From assembly GCA_963753725.1 (NCBI GenBank), contig CAVWDI010000001.1, positions 124,001 to 188,000 of the forward strand: a DNA stretch of 64,000 bases. The letters run 5' to 3'. Source of the DNA: CAVWDI01 sp963753725 (GTDB taxonomy: Bacteria; Chloroflexota; Anaerolineae; Anaerolineales; UBA4823). The notes below the pieces were generated by a model. That model was not told where the DNA came from. It searched no databases and worked only from the letters and a program-made list of their open reading frames with translations. A program made the position numbers and the translations under genes. Positions 10,170 through 21,471 of this stretch are shown here, piece after piece (within the stretch, counting starts at the first letter, position 1; each line of letters opens with the position of its first letter).

Positions 10170-11162
10170 GTGAAGTTGATTATCCAGATACCTGCCTATA
10201 ACGAAGCAGACATCCTTCCTACAACCATTCAATCTCTTCCGAATGAACTTCCCGGGATAGATCAGATTGAGATACTTGTAATTGACGATGGCAGCGATGA
10301 TGGGACAGCCGAGATTGCGAAATCCCTTGGGGTCCAGCACGTATTGCAACTACAAAAACACACTGGTCTGGCTGCGGCCTTCATTCGCGGTCTAGAGACT
10401 GCACTGCAAAATGGAGCCGATGTAATTGTCAATACCGACGCTGATAACCAATATTATGCAGAAGATATAATTATTCTTATCGAACCGATTTTATCCGGGC
10501 AGGCGGATCTAGTGGTGGGTGACCGGGGCGTTGGAGATCTTAAGGATTTCTCCGCATCAAAACGCATCTTACAACGATTCGGAAGTTGGGTGATGGCCAA
10601 AGCATCTGGAGTTAAAACTCCTGACGCGACCAGCGGTTTCAGAGCGATAAGCCGTGAAGCGGCTTTACGCACATTAGTGCAGAGCGAATATTCTTATACA
10701 CTGGAGACACTTATCCAGGCAGGCGCCAGACAAATTTCGGTGGCTTACATACCTATCCGTACAAACCCTCAAACCAGACCATCCCGTTTGATGAAGAGCA
10801 TTCCGCAGTATATTGCGCATTCCGGTACAACCATCATTCGTGCATATACAATGTATAGCCCCTTAAAGATATTCTCAATGATTGCAATCTTGTTGATACT
10901 TGGGGGAGTAATGCTGGGGGCACGCTATATGTACTTCTACTTAATTGGTCGCGGCGCTGGGCATGTCCAATCGGTAATATTTGGCGCAGTATTAATGATC
11001 GTTGGATTCCAGGTGCTGTTGATAGGACTGCTCGCCGACCTGGTGGGATTTAATCGTCAAATATTAGAAGAGGTGCTCTACCGCATACGACGAATAGAGT
11101 TGAGCGAAAACAGCGATTTTTCCACTGAAACAAATCAGCAGAATGACAATACCATCCTATAA
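10170..11162 (+). CDS. GT2 family glycosyltransferase with two C-terminal TM helices (DPM1/polyprenyl type)
   Basis: Membrane-tethered inverting glycosyltransferase, likely transferring a sugar to polyprenyl phosphate on the cytosolic face for surface-glycan assembly. GT-A nucleotide-binding start LIIQIPAYNEADILP, acidic motif VIDDGSDDGTAE, DxD-like NTDADNQY (residues about 90-97), and a later GDRGVGDLKDFS loop typical of polyprenyl-phosphate GT2 enzymes. Two hydrophobic helices at about residues 232-255 and 270-295. The start is GTG at 10170, with no other good start; the frame is intact. It overlaps the next gene by 20 bp, so it is probably the first gene of the glycan operon. The donor sugar cannot be inferred. 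Confidence 0.85.
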   Translation: MKLIIQIPAYNEADILPTTIQSLPNELPGIDQIEILVIDDGSDDGTAEIAKSLGVQHVLQLQKHTGLAAAFIRGLETALQNGADVIVNTDADNQYYAEDIIILIEPILSGQADLVVGDRGVGDLKDFSASKRILQRFGSWVMAKASGVKTPDATSGFRAISREAALRTLVQSEYSYTLETLIQAGARQISVAYIPIRTNPQTRPSRLMKSIPQYIAHSGTTIIRAYTMYSPLKIFSMIAILLILGGVMLGARYMYFYLIGRGAGHVQSVIFGAVLMIVGFQVLLIGLLADLVGFNRQILEEVLYRIRRIELSENSDFSTETNQQNDNTIL

Positions 11163-13595
11163 AATACTGGTTCCCCTTTTAATAATATTTCTAGGGGTAA
11201 CTGGGTGTAGGACATTGACTGCAGATGAGCAGCCTGGTCGTACTCATTTTGAATTGCTTGAGGCTGGCTCCAACCTGGGTCAGACCTTTGTTTCACGATA
11301 TGATGGGCTTGAAGGAATTAGTGTATACCTGGTTCCACACTCACCAGGTAATAGGGATATAACCCTGCGTTTATTCCAAAATCCTCAGGACACCATTAGC
11401 TTGAGATCAAGTTCCCTCAATCTGGAAGATATAAATGATCCAGGATTTTACAAATTTAATTTCCCAACTATAAAGAATAGCGCCCACGAAAGTTATTTTT
11501 TTCTCCTCGAGCTCGACGGATCGGGATTAATGAAAGTTGGCGCTGCTGATGGTACCCGTTATTTAAACGGCGCTCTTTATACAAATCATGAACCCCAAGA
11601 TGCTCAATTAACTTTTCAACTCGCCCATCATCTAATCTATACGATCATTGGACTTCTCAAAGAAATATTGGGCTGGTTAGTAATAATTGTGGGAAGCATA
11701 TTTCTTTTTATGATACCCGGTTGGGGGTTATTGGGAATTTTCTGGCGAAATTGGAATTCATTTCATTGGGGGGAGAAATTGGGGTTATCTGCTGGTATGA
11801 GCCTGGCGATATATCCCCTGCTTTTCCTTTGGACCAGCTTGGCAGGTATAAACCTCGGACCACTTTTCCCCTGGTTTATTGGGGGCATTGGATTAAATAT
11901 TAATAATTTTGGGAAACAGAGAAAAATTTCTTAGCTTGCCGGGTGTTATTCGAAAGCCCGATTTTTGGTTTTCTCATTGGACATCAGGCATCCAAATTTA
12001 CGACCTGATACTTGTGCTCGTGATCGTAATGGTATTTACCTCGAGGATTTGGTTGATCCGGAGTTTGTACGCACCCGTCGGAAGTGATCCTATACACCAC
12101 ACGATGATCACTCAATTACTTAATCGACAACCGCGGCTTGTTTAATTCGTGGGAACCTTACAGCGAACTGCAAAGTTTTACATATCATTTCGGTTTCCAT
12201 GCTGCTGCAGCATCATTCCAGTGGTTGTTTGGTTTACCCTCCCAACAATCGGTTCTATGGGTTGGACAACTATTAAATGGCTTGGCTGTAATTGCCGTTT
12301 TTCCCCTCGCGAAACGTATCGGTCGCAGCCCGTGGTCAGGTGTCGCAGCTGTCTTATTGGCGGGCTTGTTGTCTCACATGCCTAATTATTTTCTAAATTG
12401 GGGACGATACACGCATCTTGCTGCGCTGGTAATCATGCCGGCGGCTGTTTACATGGCGTGGGACCTGCTCACATACAAAAAAATAAAATGGAATATTGCG
12501 CTTCCTGTGATCATAATCTGGAGTGGCTTAGCTCTCACACATTATCGTGTCATGGCACTTGGCTTATCTTCATCCCAGCCTTATGGATGTTCAATATCGG
12601 TCATAGTTCAATTCGCACTATGGTCTTTTGGAGAACAATGATTGGTCTTGGAATATTTCCTGTTGACCCTTCCCTGGATGATAAATGCATTTATTGGCAA
12701 AACTCCAGATTTGTTGGCTGCAATATTTACCACTCCATTAAGTGCTCGCATCAGTACTAATAATCAATTTGAGAGCATTGGAGATCTTTCAACATACTTG
12801 TCAATTTTCCTATGGATAATGCTTTTGGTAAGTTTAGGATGGGGATTGTGGAACCGAAACCGCCGCGTCGCAATAATTAGCGTTTGGTGGTTTCTGGCAT
12901 ATCTGGTCGCCAATCCTCACTTCTTGAATTTACCCGGAAAAGGAGCGCTGTCTAATAAAATCGTGCTCTATTCTTTATACCTGCCCGCTTCAATTATCAT
13001 CGGCGCTTTTATTGGTTGGGTGATCGATTCCACTCTTTCAAAAAGATCTGAATCAACCAAATCCAGAATATTGCTAGGGATTTTTACGATATTCATCCTC
13101 CTCGGTGTTTGGGGGACACGCCAGCGGCTTCAAGAATTACGAAAATTTGAAATCTTTGTCACCCAACCTGACCTCACTGCAATGGAATGGATTGAAGGTA
13201 ATATTGGGAACGATGCTAAGTTTTTGGTTAACTCTTACTTTGGATTTGGTATTAATTGGATAATCGGAAACGATGGTGGTTGGTGGCTGCCTTTACTTGC
13301 AAACCGAAAAACTAATTTGCCACCCATGGTATATGTTGTCGAAAAAGGTCCCAATCCGGATTACCCACAAAGGGTAAGTGAATTACCCCGTGAAATAAAT
13401 GAGAAAGGGATAACGCATCCAGAAGTTGTGCAGCTCATGCAGGATAGAGGTATTACCCATCTGTATATCGGCCAACTGCATGGAGGTCAGGAAGCTAACG
13501 ACAATTTATTAGCGCTTGACGAACTTGTGAGTAGTCCTCAATTTGAACTTGTTTTCCACCAGGATCGGGTATGGGTGTTTGAAATTGTTAATTAG
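11143..13595 (+). CDS. GT-C-like polytopic membrane protein with extracytoplasmic N-terminal domain, copy 1 (four frameshifts)
   Basis: First of two tandem paralogues. N-terminal hydrophobic segment ends in a Cys (GVTGCRTL), followed by a roughly 130-residue beta-rich extracytoplasmic domain (GSNLGQTFVSRYDGLEGISV). A long membrane region follows, with an acidic loop HHTMITQLL and NSWEPYSELQSFTYHFGFH, then a C-terminal soluble part containing NDGGWWLPLLANRKTNLPP. The loops resemble polyprenyl-sugar-dependent GT-C transferases, an inference from topology only. Frame changes occur near 11905, 12140, 12555 and 12650; each time the paralogue's sequence is recovered in the next frame. Stop at 13595. 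It starts inside the end of the GT2 gene. Confidence 0.65.
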
Positions 13596-16025
13596 ATATT
13601 CTCTTATTATTCTAGTTTTTTTATTGGGAGGCACCAGCTGCGTTTCTATTGTTCGACCCGAACAATCTATCCAAACCGAATTCGCTATTTTGGAGGAGAA
13701 CCAATCAATTGGGCAAACATTTATATCGCGTTTTGATGGGCTGGATGCAGTTGTCGTAAACTTGAATCCCAAAGACACGCTAGGCGGGACCATAACCCTA
13801 TCGATTTCTGAAGGTGAACATAAAGACACTGTTATTTCTACATCGACTTATCATCTTGATCAAACCTCATCCAGCGGTGAATATCAACTTACTTTCCCTC
13901 CTATCAAAGAATCAACGAATAATTTCTATTACGCAAATTTGGAATTCGAAGGAAAGGGAAAGGTTCTCGTTGGTAAATCCAACGGTTCCACCTACTTGAA
14001 TGGTTCAAGTTATGTAAAGGATATCCCGGAGGATTCTCAACTTACCTTTAAGCTCAGCTATTATTTGACAGATCTTTTATGGGGAATATTCCAGGAATTT
14101 CTATATTGGATCTACTTTTTATTCTTAGCGATTCTTCTTATTCGTTATCCCTGGATGCGGGATATTGGGCGCATTTTGGCCAAACTCGATGTGCCTGCAT
14201 TGGGTCGAGAAATTGGCATTGAGCGCCGGCATTAGTTTGGCTGTCTACCCAATATTGATATTTTGGACGTATGTACTCGGTTTGAACTTGGGACGAATTT
14301 ATGCCTGGCTGCCGCCAGTGATTGGTCTGATTTTAATCATGTGGAACAATCGAAGCCGAATCTTGGAGAGAAATTTCTCCAGAAATCAATTTCCCGAGTA
14401 AGATCGGGATCACGGATTTAACGCTGATCGTTATTATTAGCTTGATCTTTTTCATTCGTTTCTGGGTTATCAGAAACCTGAGCATTCCTTTATGGGGCGA
14501 TTCCTACCAGCACACAATGATAGCTCAATTAATCATCGACTATAAAGGATTATTCACATCATGGCTCCCTTACGCTCCATTATCATCTTTTACATACCAT
14601 TTTGGATTACATTCATTGGTAGCTGCTTTCCATTGGATAACACATAAACCATTGACAGAATCATTAATTTGGACCGGACAGATTGTTAATGGAATTGCGG
14701 TGATTGTTGTGTTTCCTTTGGCATACCGAATCGGAAAAAGTGTTTGGGCTGGTACTGCAGCGTTATTAATTACCGGACTGCTTACTGCAGTTCCAATGGT
14801 TTTTGTGAATTGGGGACGATATACACAGCTTGCCGGATTAGCAATTTTGCCGGTTGTTGTATTCATTCTGCACATTTTATTTACTCGTGAGAAATCAAAC
14901 CTAAAATTAATAATACTGAGTTTGGTCGGATTGGTTGGCCTGGCACTCACACATATGCATATTTTTATTTTCGCTTTGATATTTATTGCAGCCGAGATCC
15001 TGCTTTACCTTCCGGATCCAAACTTCTCCAGAAAGATTCGAAATGCAGTTATCGTGGTGATTGGGACATTTTTACTGACTCTCCCATGGTTATCAAATCT
15101 GTTGAATTTTGATATAACCAAAATTTTACTTATTCAAGTCAGTTCGGTCCCTAAAAAAATAGAAACGCAAATACTTTTACCTGAAATGGAATTAATTAGT
15201 TCTTATATCCCAACGTTATTATTTATTTTGACGCCTGTTGTGATCGGCTGGGGATTTTGGAAACGCGTCCGAGGAATTATTCTAATATGTTTGTGGTGGT
15301 TATTGATTGTATTGGCTTCCAATCCGAATTGGTTGAGCTTACCGGGATTGGGAGTTATTAATAATTTTTCGACGGTCACATCTTTATACATCCCAATTGG
15401 GATAATCTTAGGATGTGGTTTTGGTTGGTTTATTGCGATATTAGGGAAACAGGTAAATAACTATAAAATACGTGAAAACTGGTTGGAGATTCTTGTATCA
15501 TTAGCTCTTATTTTTTTCAGTGTCTGGGGTATTTCTCAACGTAGAAATGATATAGAAGTTGGCGATCACACGCTTGCTGCGCGGCCGGATGAAAATGCTG
15601 CCAGGTGGATATCTAAAAATACGGAAAAGGACGCTCGCTTCCTGGTAAATTCAATGTTTGCATTCGATGACTTTGCAATCGTTGGAACAGATGGCGGATG
15701 GTGGCTACCCCTTCTTGCGAATAGAGACACTACACAGCCGCCCGTACCATATATAATTGAAGACAGTTATATCCCGAATTACCGGGATTTGGTGAATGGA
15801 CTTATAGATGAAATTAACCAGAAAGGAATCAACCATCCAGATGTACTGGATCAATTACAAGCAAGAAATATTACACATATCTATCTTGGTCAACAGCAGG
15901 GTTTAATTAATTCACTGTCATCCATGCTTAGTCCCGAAGAATTATTATCGAGTCCCCATTTTGAATTGATTTATCACCAGGATCGTGTTTGGATTTTCGA
16001 AGTATTACCTGAGGGATTTACTTAA
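13543..16025 (+). CDS. GT-C-like polytopic membrane protein with extracytoplasmic N-terminal domain, copy 2 (two frameshifts)
   Basis: Tandem paralogue of the preceding gene with the same plan: signal/lipobox-like LLGGTSCVSIV, beta-rich domain with SIGQTFISRFDGLDAVVV, multi-helix membrane region, GDSYQHTMIAQLI loop, SSFTYHFGLHSLVAAFHWI, WGRYTQLAGLAILPVVVF, and C-terminal GTDGGWWLPLLANRDTTQPP. Open frame begins at TTG 13543, but TTG at 13579 or 13585, overlapping the previous stop, are better placed before the hydrophobic start. Breaks near 14210 and 14405. The last 527 codons (from 14442) are one clean frame with about ten hydrophobic helices. Likely role: transfer of lipid-linked sugars outside the membrane (inference). 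Confidence 0.65.
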
Positions 16026-16047
16026 GGAATAAGTCCGTGCATCAAAA

Positions 16048-17286
16048 ATGAACAACGCAAAAGAGTTAAAAATCGCAGTTATTACAAGTTCCTATACCCG
16101 TTTTCCCGGAGACGGAATCGCACCGTTTGTGAAGGCCATCAGCGAAAGTCTGGCTGAATTAGATCACAGTATAGCTGTTGTAGCTCCTTATGATCCTGCC
16201 GTAAAACCACTCGGAACCGATGATGTACTGGTTTATAGATATAAATACATTTGGCCCATTAGTTTCCATGTTATGGGACATGCCAGGTCGCTTGAAAAAG
16301 ATGTACGGCTGAGGATATCTTCATATTTACTCCTGCCATTTTTTCTTATCGCTGGTTTTCTGAAATTATTACAAGCTGTTAAGCAGCAAAAATCAGATAT
16401 TATTTATGCCCATTGGGTGATACCAAACGGATTGATTGCTGCCTGTGTCGCTAAATTTCAAAACATTCCATTCATTATCAGTTTGCATGGATCTGACATT
16501 TACGTCGCTCAAAAAAACTGGTTGTTCAGAACGATCGCTCGCTGGGTATTCAAAAATTCATCTGGAGTGACTGCCTGCAGCGCAGAATTAAAAAGGAAAG
16601 CCATTGAACTGGGCGCTCCAAAGGATGTAGATTTAGTGCCGTGGGGAGCAAATCCAAACGTTTTTGATCCCCAACTCAGGAAACGCACCCCGGTAAATCA
16701 AGTAAATAATCACTCCCATGTAATCATTTCCTCACTCGGTCGTCTCGTTGAAAAAAAAGGCTTCAAATTTCTTATCGCTGCCATGCCACCAATATTTGAA
16801 GACTTCCCTTCAACGGAGCTGATTATTGGCGGTGGCGGTTTACTACTCGGTGATCTTCAAAAACAAGCGCATGAGCTCAAGATTTCGGACCAGGTGAATT
16901 TTCCGGGCAGTGTGTTATGGAACGATGTACCAGAATTTTTGGCTAATAGTGACATTTTTGTTCTCCCCTCAGTTCGTGATGAGTGTGGTAATGAAGATGG
17001 TCTGCCTACGGTGTTACTGGAAGCGATGAGCTGCGGAGTAGCGGTTATCGCAAGCGAAATCGGTGGGACCAATTTAGTTATTGAAAATAATGTAAATGGG
17101 TTATTGATTCCTCCTGGTGATATTGAATCTTTAACCACGGCTATCATGCTTCTGATTCAAAATGAAGAACTGCGCACGAATATTGGAAGAGAAGCTCGCA
17201 TTTCTGTGGAAAACAGATTCAACTGGAATGAGGTCGCTGTACAGATCTCGGCTATTATGGGTAAAGCTGTTATCCCAAACGAATAA
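16048..17286 (+). CDS. GT4 family glycosyltransferase (GT-B fold)
   Basis: Retaining glycosyltransferase of the GT4 type, cytosolic and probably membrane-associated, using a nucleotide sugar. N-terminal Rossmann start KIAVITSSYTRFPGDGIAPF, acceptor-side SLHGSDIYVAQKN near residue 148, donor domain SSLGRLVEKKGFKFLI, and the family E-x7-E signature region DEDGLPTVLLEAMSCGVAVI-like (as EDGLPTVLLEAMSCGVAVIA, residues about 316-335). Frame intact, 412 aa, ATG at 16048. It lies 22 bp after the second GT-C-like gene and 8 bp before the next GT4, so same operon. Confidence 0.88.
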   Translation: MNNAKELKIAVITSSYTRFPGDGIAPFVKAISESLAELDHSIAVVAPYDPAVKPLGTDDVLVYRYKYIWPISFHVMGHARSLEKDVRLRISSYLLLPFFLIAGFLKLLQAVKQQKSDIIYAHWVIPNGLIAACVAKFQNIPFIISLHGSDIYVAQKNWLFRTIARWVFKNSSGVTACSAELKRKAIELGAPKDVDLVPWGANPNVFDPQLRKRTPVNQVNNHSHVIISSLGRLVEKKGFKFLIAAMPPIFEDFPSTELIIGGGGLLLGDLQKQAHELKISDQVNFPGSVLWNDVPEFLANSDIFVLPSVRDECGNEDGLPTVLLEAMSCGVAVIASEIGGTNLVIENNVNGLLIPPGDIESLTTAIMLLIQNEELRTNIGREARISVENRFNWNEVAVQISAIMGKAVIPNE

Positions 17287-17293
17287 CAACCAG

Positions 17294-18518
17294 ATGCGTA
17301 TTTTATTCCTCTTGACCCAAGATTTAGAGAGTCCCTCTGGGATGGGAAGGTATTTTCCATTAGCCAGAGAACTGGGCCATTTAGGTCACGAGGTAACCAT
17401 TTCGGCATTACATTCGAATTTTTCAGAATTAGAAAAGCAGAATTTTGTGATAGATGGGGTGGAAATCAATTATGTCTCTCAAATGCATGTATTAAAAAAT
17501 AACAGCCATAAGATATATTTCCCAACCAATAAATTAATATCGATCGCTGCAAAATCAACCATTGCTTTGATTGACAGCGCTTTAAAAATTCCTGCGGATA
17601 TCATCCACATTGGAAAACCTCACCCCATGAACAGCATCGCAGGTTTGATTGCTGACCGAATTAAAGGCAAAATATTATTTCTGGATGTTGACGATCACGA
17701 AATCAGCCTCAAGTCATTTCAGTTCAAAATGGCAGAAATCTGCCCTCTCATTTTTTGAAGATTTCACACCCAAACACGTTGATCACATAACAACCCACAA
17801 CGCTTATCTGAACCAATTGATTCTCAATCTGGGAATTTCCCCCAACAAGATAACCTATTTGCCAACATGCGTTGATCCAGAACGACTTTCAAAATTTGAT
17901 TTAGAAGAAGTAAAAAAAATAAAATTAGATTTAAATATCAATGATAAAAAAGTAGTTACTTTTATCGGTAGTTTGAGCTCACCCAGTCATCCTATCGATC
18001 TTCTGATCGAGGCATTTGAAATTGTAAATCTAAATTATCCTGATAGTGCGCTTCTGATTGTTGGAGGAGGCGAAGATTATTATCCATTGATTGAAAAAGT
18101 CAATCGTATTCCTATCTCGGAACATGTACAATTTTGCGGGAAAATTGCTCCTTCACAAATTGCAAATTATTATAAATTGTCCAATGTAGTTGTTGATCCC
18201 GTATATAATGATGCGGCTGCAAAAGGTCGTCTCCCGTTAAAATTGTTCGAAAGCTGGATCACCGGAGTCCCATTTGCTACAGGAGATGTTGGTGATCGCG
18301 CCCGAATCCTTGGAGACACACCCGCCGGGATTTTAGCTGCGGCAGGTGATGCTGAGTCATTAGCTCAAGGTATCTTAGATATACTCCTTGATGAAGAATA
18401 CGCACAACAGTTAATAAATCGAGGATATGAGCGTGCAAAACAATACACTTGGGATCAACAGGCTGCAAAACTTGAATCGGTTTATTATCAATATCTTGAG
18501 AAAGTGCAAAAAATTTAA
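17294..18518 (+). CDS. GT4-like glycosyltransferase (one frameshift)
   Basis: Second GT-B glycosyltransferase of the cluster. Starts at ATG 17294 (MRILFLLTQDLESPSGMGRY). The N-terminal half runs to DVDDHEISLKSFQFKM in this frame, which then stops at 17758. From about 17715 another frame gives WQKSALSFFEDFTPKHVDHI and the whole donor domain (TFIGSLSSPSHPIDLLIEAF; GGGEDYYPLIEKV; LPLKLFESWITGVPFATGDV). The TTTTTT run at 17750-17755 lies in the affected stretch, so a one-base indel is the simplest reading. About 408 aa when joined. It ends 12 bp before the FAD-GT2 gene. Confidence 0.8.
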
Positions 18519-18530
18519 TCAATAAAAAAC

Positions 18531-20732
18531 ATGAAGCCAGTAGTAATTCTAGGTGCCGGTATTACAGGTCTGAGTGCCGGTTGGTTATTATCTAAAAAAA
18601 ATATTCCTTTCATCATCATCGAAAAGAAGCCCTACGTTGGTGGATTAGCGCGCAGTTTCGATTGGCATGGGTTTAAATGTGATTTTGCCGCCCACCGCTT
18701 GTTTACAACAGACGAAAGCGTTTTACACCAATTCCTCAATCTTGTACCCATGGGGCGTCATATCCGGCGCAGTAAAATCTATTTAGATGGTCAATGGATG
18801 AATGACCCGCTCGATGTAATTGAATTGGCTATGAAGCTCCCTATTCAAGAAAAAATAAAGACCGGGACAAATTACCTGTTCAGACCGAAAAACCAGGATG
18901 AAAGTAACTTTGAAGACTTTGTTCTGAAAAGGTACGGAACAGGATTATACGAGGTTTTTTTCCAACCTTATACAGAAAAACTATTTGGTATTCCCGGGGA
19001 TGAAATATCCATCCTTTGGGCCCAACAAAAAGTGAGATTATCCAACCCCTTGGATAGTTTCCGCGAAAACACCAAAACAAAATTTCAGTATTTTTATTAC
19101 CCGCTTCGGGGAGGCTACGGCGCAATTTCAAATCAACTTTATGAAGAAATTAGCGGCCAGGTTAAATTAAATGCAGTGGTAACTGGCTTAGAAAAATCAA
19201 ATGGAGAGATTACCTCAGTCATAATAAATTCTGATGGTGTGGAAGAATCAATTTCAGCACAGGCGGTTATATCCACCCTCCCATTGAGTATCACTTTAAA
19301 ACTGTTAGATACAGATCTCCAGATGCCGTTCCAAAAAGTCGATGCCGTATATCTTTTGCTCGATAAATCGAACATGTCAGACTACCATTGGATCTATTTT
19401 GTCGACCAGGAAATCTCCATTAACCGCCTTGTTGAGTTTAAAAATTTGAGTCCAATTGATACGCCTCCAAACAGCACCGTTATATGTGCTGAAGTCACGC
19501 AGAAAATCGAGAACCCCATTGAAAAAGTTATTCAGGATTTAGAGAATGTCGGATTGATTCAGAGAAGTGATGTTCTCGACACAAAAAACATCCTGGAAAA
19601 ATTTGCTTACCCGGTTTACTCTCTGGAATATGAATCGATAATCAGCACAGCTAGATCAGTACTAGAGGAATTTCACAATATTTATTCAATCGGTCGAGCG
19701 GCAGAATTTCGACACCGGGAGGCGGATGATAATTTTGCAATCGCAAACGAAACAGTTAATCAAATCTCAGGCAAATATTTCGACCAGAAAATTAAGACAA
19801 TGGAAGATATTACACAGGTTGGTAAAGAGACCACATCACAAATTTATGCCGTTCTCCTGGCATTTAACAACTATGAAGATACACATGAATGTATACAGTC
19901 GCTTATTGACTCCGAATTTCCTGATTTAAAAATCGTGCTCGTGGATAACGGATCAACCGACCAGACACCTGAAAAGATAAGAGTTAATTTTCCCGAGGTC
20001 CTGGTTTTTGAAAACCAACAAAATTTGGGGGTGCCTGCCGGCTACAATGTGGGATTTAATTATGCGCTTGAACAGGGCGCTGAATATATCTTCATGCTCA
20101 ATAACGATACAACTGTCGCTAAAGATATGCTTGGTAAACTCTACGAGGTTGCGGAAAATGAAAGCGATGCCGGCATAATTATGCCAAAAATCCTGATCTA
20201 TGGGACAGAAGATCAGGTCTGGTCCAGCGGTGGACGTTACCGCTCTTTCCCACCTGCCATACTGGTGACAGATAAAAGAACAAAGCAAGAAGAGCTGCCC
20301 ATAAGACCGCTTGAGTATGCTCCAAGCTGTGGACTGCTTATCCACCGCCGAGCATTTGAAAAAGCGGGTTTGTTCGATCCAGGCTACTTTTTCTTATTCG
20401 ATGATTGGGACTTTTCTGAAAGAGTTCGAGCCCATGGTTTGAGCATATGGTTCGTGCGGGATGCTGTCATGTGGCATAAAGTCTCCCGCACCACTCAGGG
20501 ACCTCGATCAAAGCTTTATTGGTTCACCTGGGGAGCCAGTATCGCCCGGTTTTACCGCCGTCACGGCCGGCCTGTATGGATTTCGCTGCCAGCCCATGCC
20601 GGATATATTATTTTGCGGGAATTTTTTGTGTTTCAGAATTGGAAATACTGGCCTGATTTCTGGAGAGGATTCAAAGAAGGATTGAGAAAACCCCTGGGGA
20701 AAATCCCCCAACACTCAATCCGGTCGCAATGA
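18531..20732 (+). CDS. Fusion: FAD-dependent amine-oxidase-like domain plus GT2 glycosyltransferase
   Basis: 733-residue bifunctional protein in one intact frame. Residues 1 to about 425: FAD-binding oxidoreductase of the amine oxidase/protoporphyrinogen oxidase/UDP-galactopyranose mutase superfamily, with dinucleotide-binding GAGITGLSAGWLL at residue 7, EKKPYVGGLARS, and the closing YSIGRAAEFRHREADDNFAI. Residues about 438-733: inverting GT2 domain with AVLLAFNNYEDTHECIQSL, VLVDNGSTDQTPEKI, metal-binding NND (FMLNNDTTV) and DDWDFSERVRAHG, similar to WbbL-type rhamnosyltransferases. Likely a sugar-modifying or isomerising step joined to transfer of the product; that coupling is inference. Last gene of the plus-strand glycan cluster; its end overlaps the convergent lipoprotein gene by 18 bp. 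Confidence 0.82.
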   Translation: MKPVVILGAGITGLSAGWLLSKKNIPFIIIEKKPYVGGLARSFDWHGFKCDFAAHRLFTTDESVLHQFLNLVPMGRHIRRSKIYLDGQWMNDPLDVIELAMKLPIQEKIKTGTNYLFRPKNQDESNFEDFVLKRYGTGLYEVFFQPYTEKLFGIPGDEISILWAQQKVRLSNPLDSFRENTKTKFQYFYYPLRGGYGAISNQLYEEISGQVKLNAVVTGLEKSNGEITSVIINSDGVEESISAQAVISTLPLSITLKLLDTDLQMPFQKVDAVYLLLDKSNMSDYHWIYFVDQEISINRLVEFKNLSPIDTPPNSTVICAEVTQKIENPIEKVIQDLENVGLIQRSDVLDTKNILEKFAYPVYSLEYESIISTARSVLEEFHNIYSIGRAAEFRHREADDNFAIANETVNQISGKYFDQKIKTMEDITQVGKETTSQIYAVLLAFNNYEDTHECIQSLIDSEFPDLKIVLVDNGSTDQTPEKIRVNFPEVLVFENQQNLGVPAGYNVGFNYALEQGAEYIFMLNNDTTVAKDMLGKLYEVAENESDAGIIMPKILIYGTEDQVWSSGGRYRSFPPAILVTDKRTKQEELPIRPLEYAPSCGLLIHRRAFEKAGLFDPGYFFLFDDWDFSERVRAHGLSIWFVRDAVMWHKVSRTTQGPRSKLYWFTWGASIARFYRRHGRPVWISLPAHAGYIILREFFVFQNWKYWPDFWRGFKEGLRKPLGKIPQHSIRSQ

Positions 20733-21328
20733 GTTTGAGATAAACAAGAATATAGATATCACACCAATTGGCAGTACACCCACACAGAAAACGTCTGACA
20801 ATAAATTCAGGGAACCATTCAAATTGCCGATATCAATTTCCTTGGGATCATCAGAATTTTCAATAGTGATGATAGCTAGAGATTCATCTTCCAAGAACCT
20901 TGCTGGGACTTGCGGTCCATTCCTTGAAAGTACAACAACAGCATACTCTCCGGGTTCAATATTAGTGAAAACAAACTCGAAAGTTCTTTCATCCACATCC
21001 GCTTGAGGGACAGTTCCTTCCTCGAATTGCGGGATCGTTGAGAGATCTGCCGGATTGTTCATCCATTGGAACTAGGTAAATACCATCATCACCTGTAGGA
21101 AGCACCAACATCGGATCCATTAAGGTCAATATTCCACTTATCGTAAAGAAACCTGCTTCTGAGGTTTTAAAAGGATATTGTTCTTCTGTATCGATCGATT
21201 GCGGGGAAATGGTTTCTTGCACATCAGTGGATTGAGCCTCCACAGTCGGAGTTTCATCTGGTAAACGATTACAGCTGCTGAGCGATTAAGACTGAAAGAA
21301 TCGTTATTAATATCAATTTATGAACCAT
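20715..21328 (-). CDS. Putative lipoprotein, unknown function (two frameshifts)
   Basis: Not recognised. ATG at 21328 with a GAGGAG Shine-Dalgarno 8 bases upstream opens MVHKLILITILSVLIAQ. After a break near 21280 the sequence continues SSCNRLPDETPTVEAQS (a lipobox-like Cys) and EEQYPFKTSEAGFFTISGIL. A second break near 21065 leads to NPADLSTIPQFEEGTVPQAD, ERTFEFVFTNIEPGEYAVVV and a C-terminal hydrophobic helix DVFCVGVLPIGVISIFLFI. So a lipid-anchored or exported protein with a small beta-sandwich (prealbumin-like YAVVV strand) and a C-terminal helix, about 200 aa. Convergent with the FAD-GT2 gene. Confidence 0.55.
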
Positions 21329-21471
21329 ATAATTCTCCTCTAGTAAAAATCTGGTTAAAATATTTCACCGAATATCGGACTTTATTAATTAATAATTTAA
21401 GCGATTTGTTATTCAAAAAATATTATTTCTAATTATAAGCGGTACTTTCAATCTCTTATCTTTCCAAAAAA

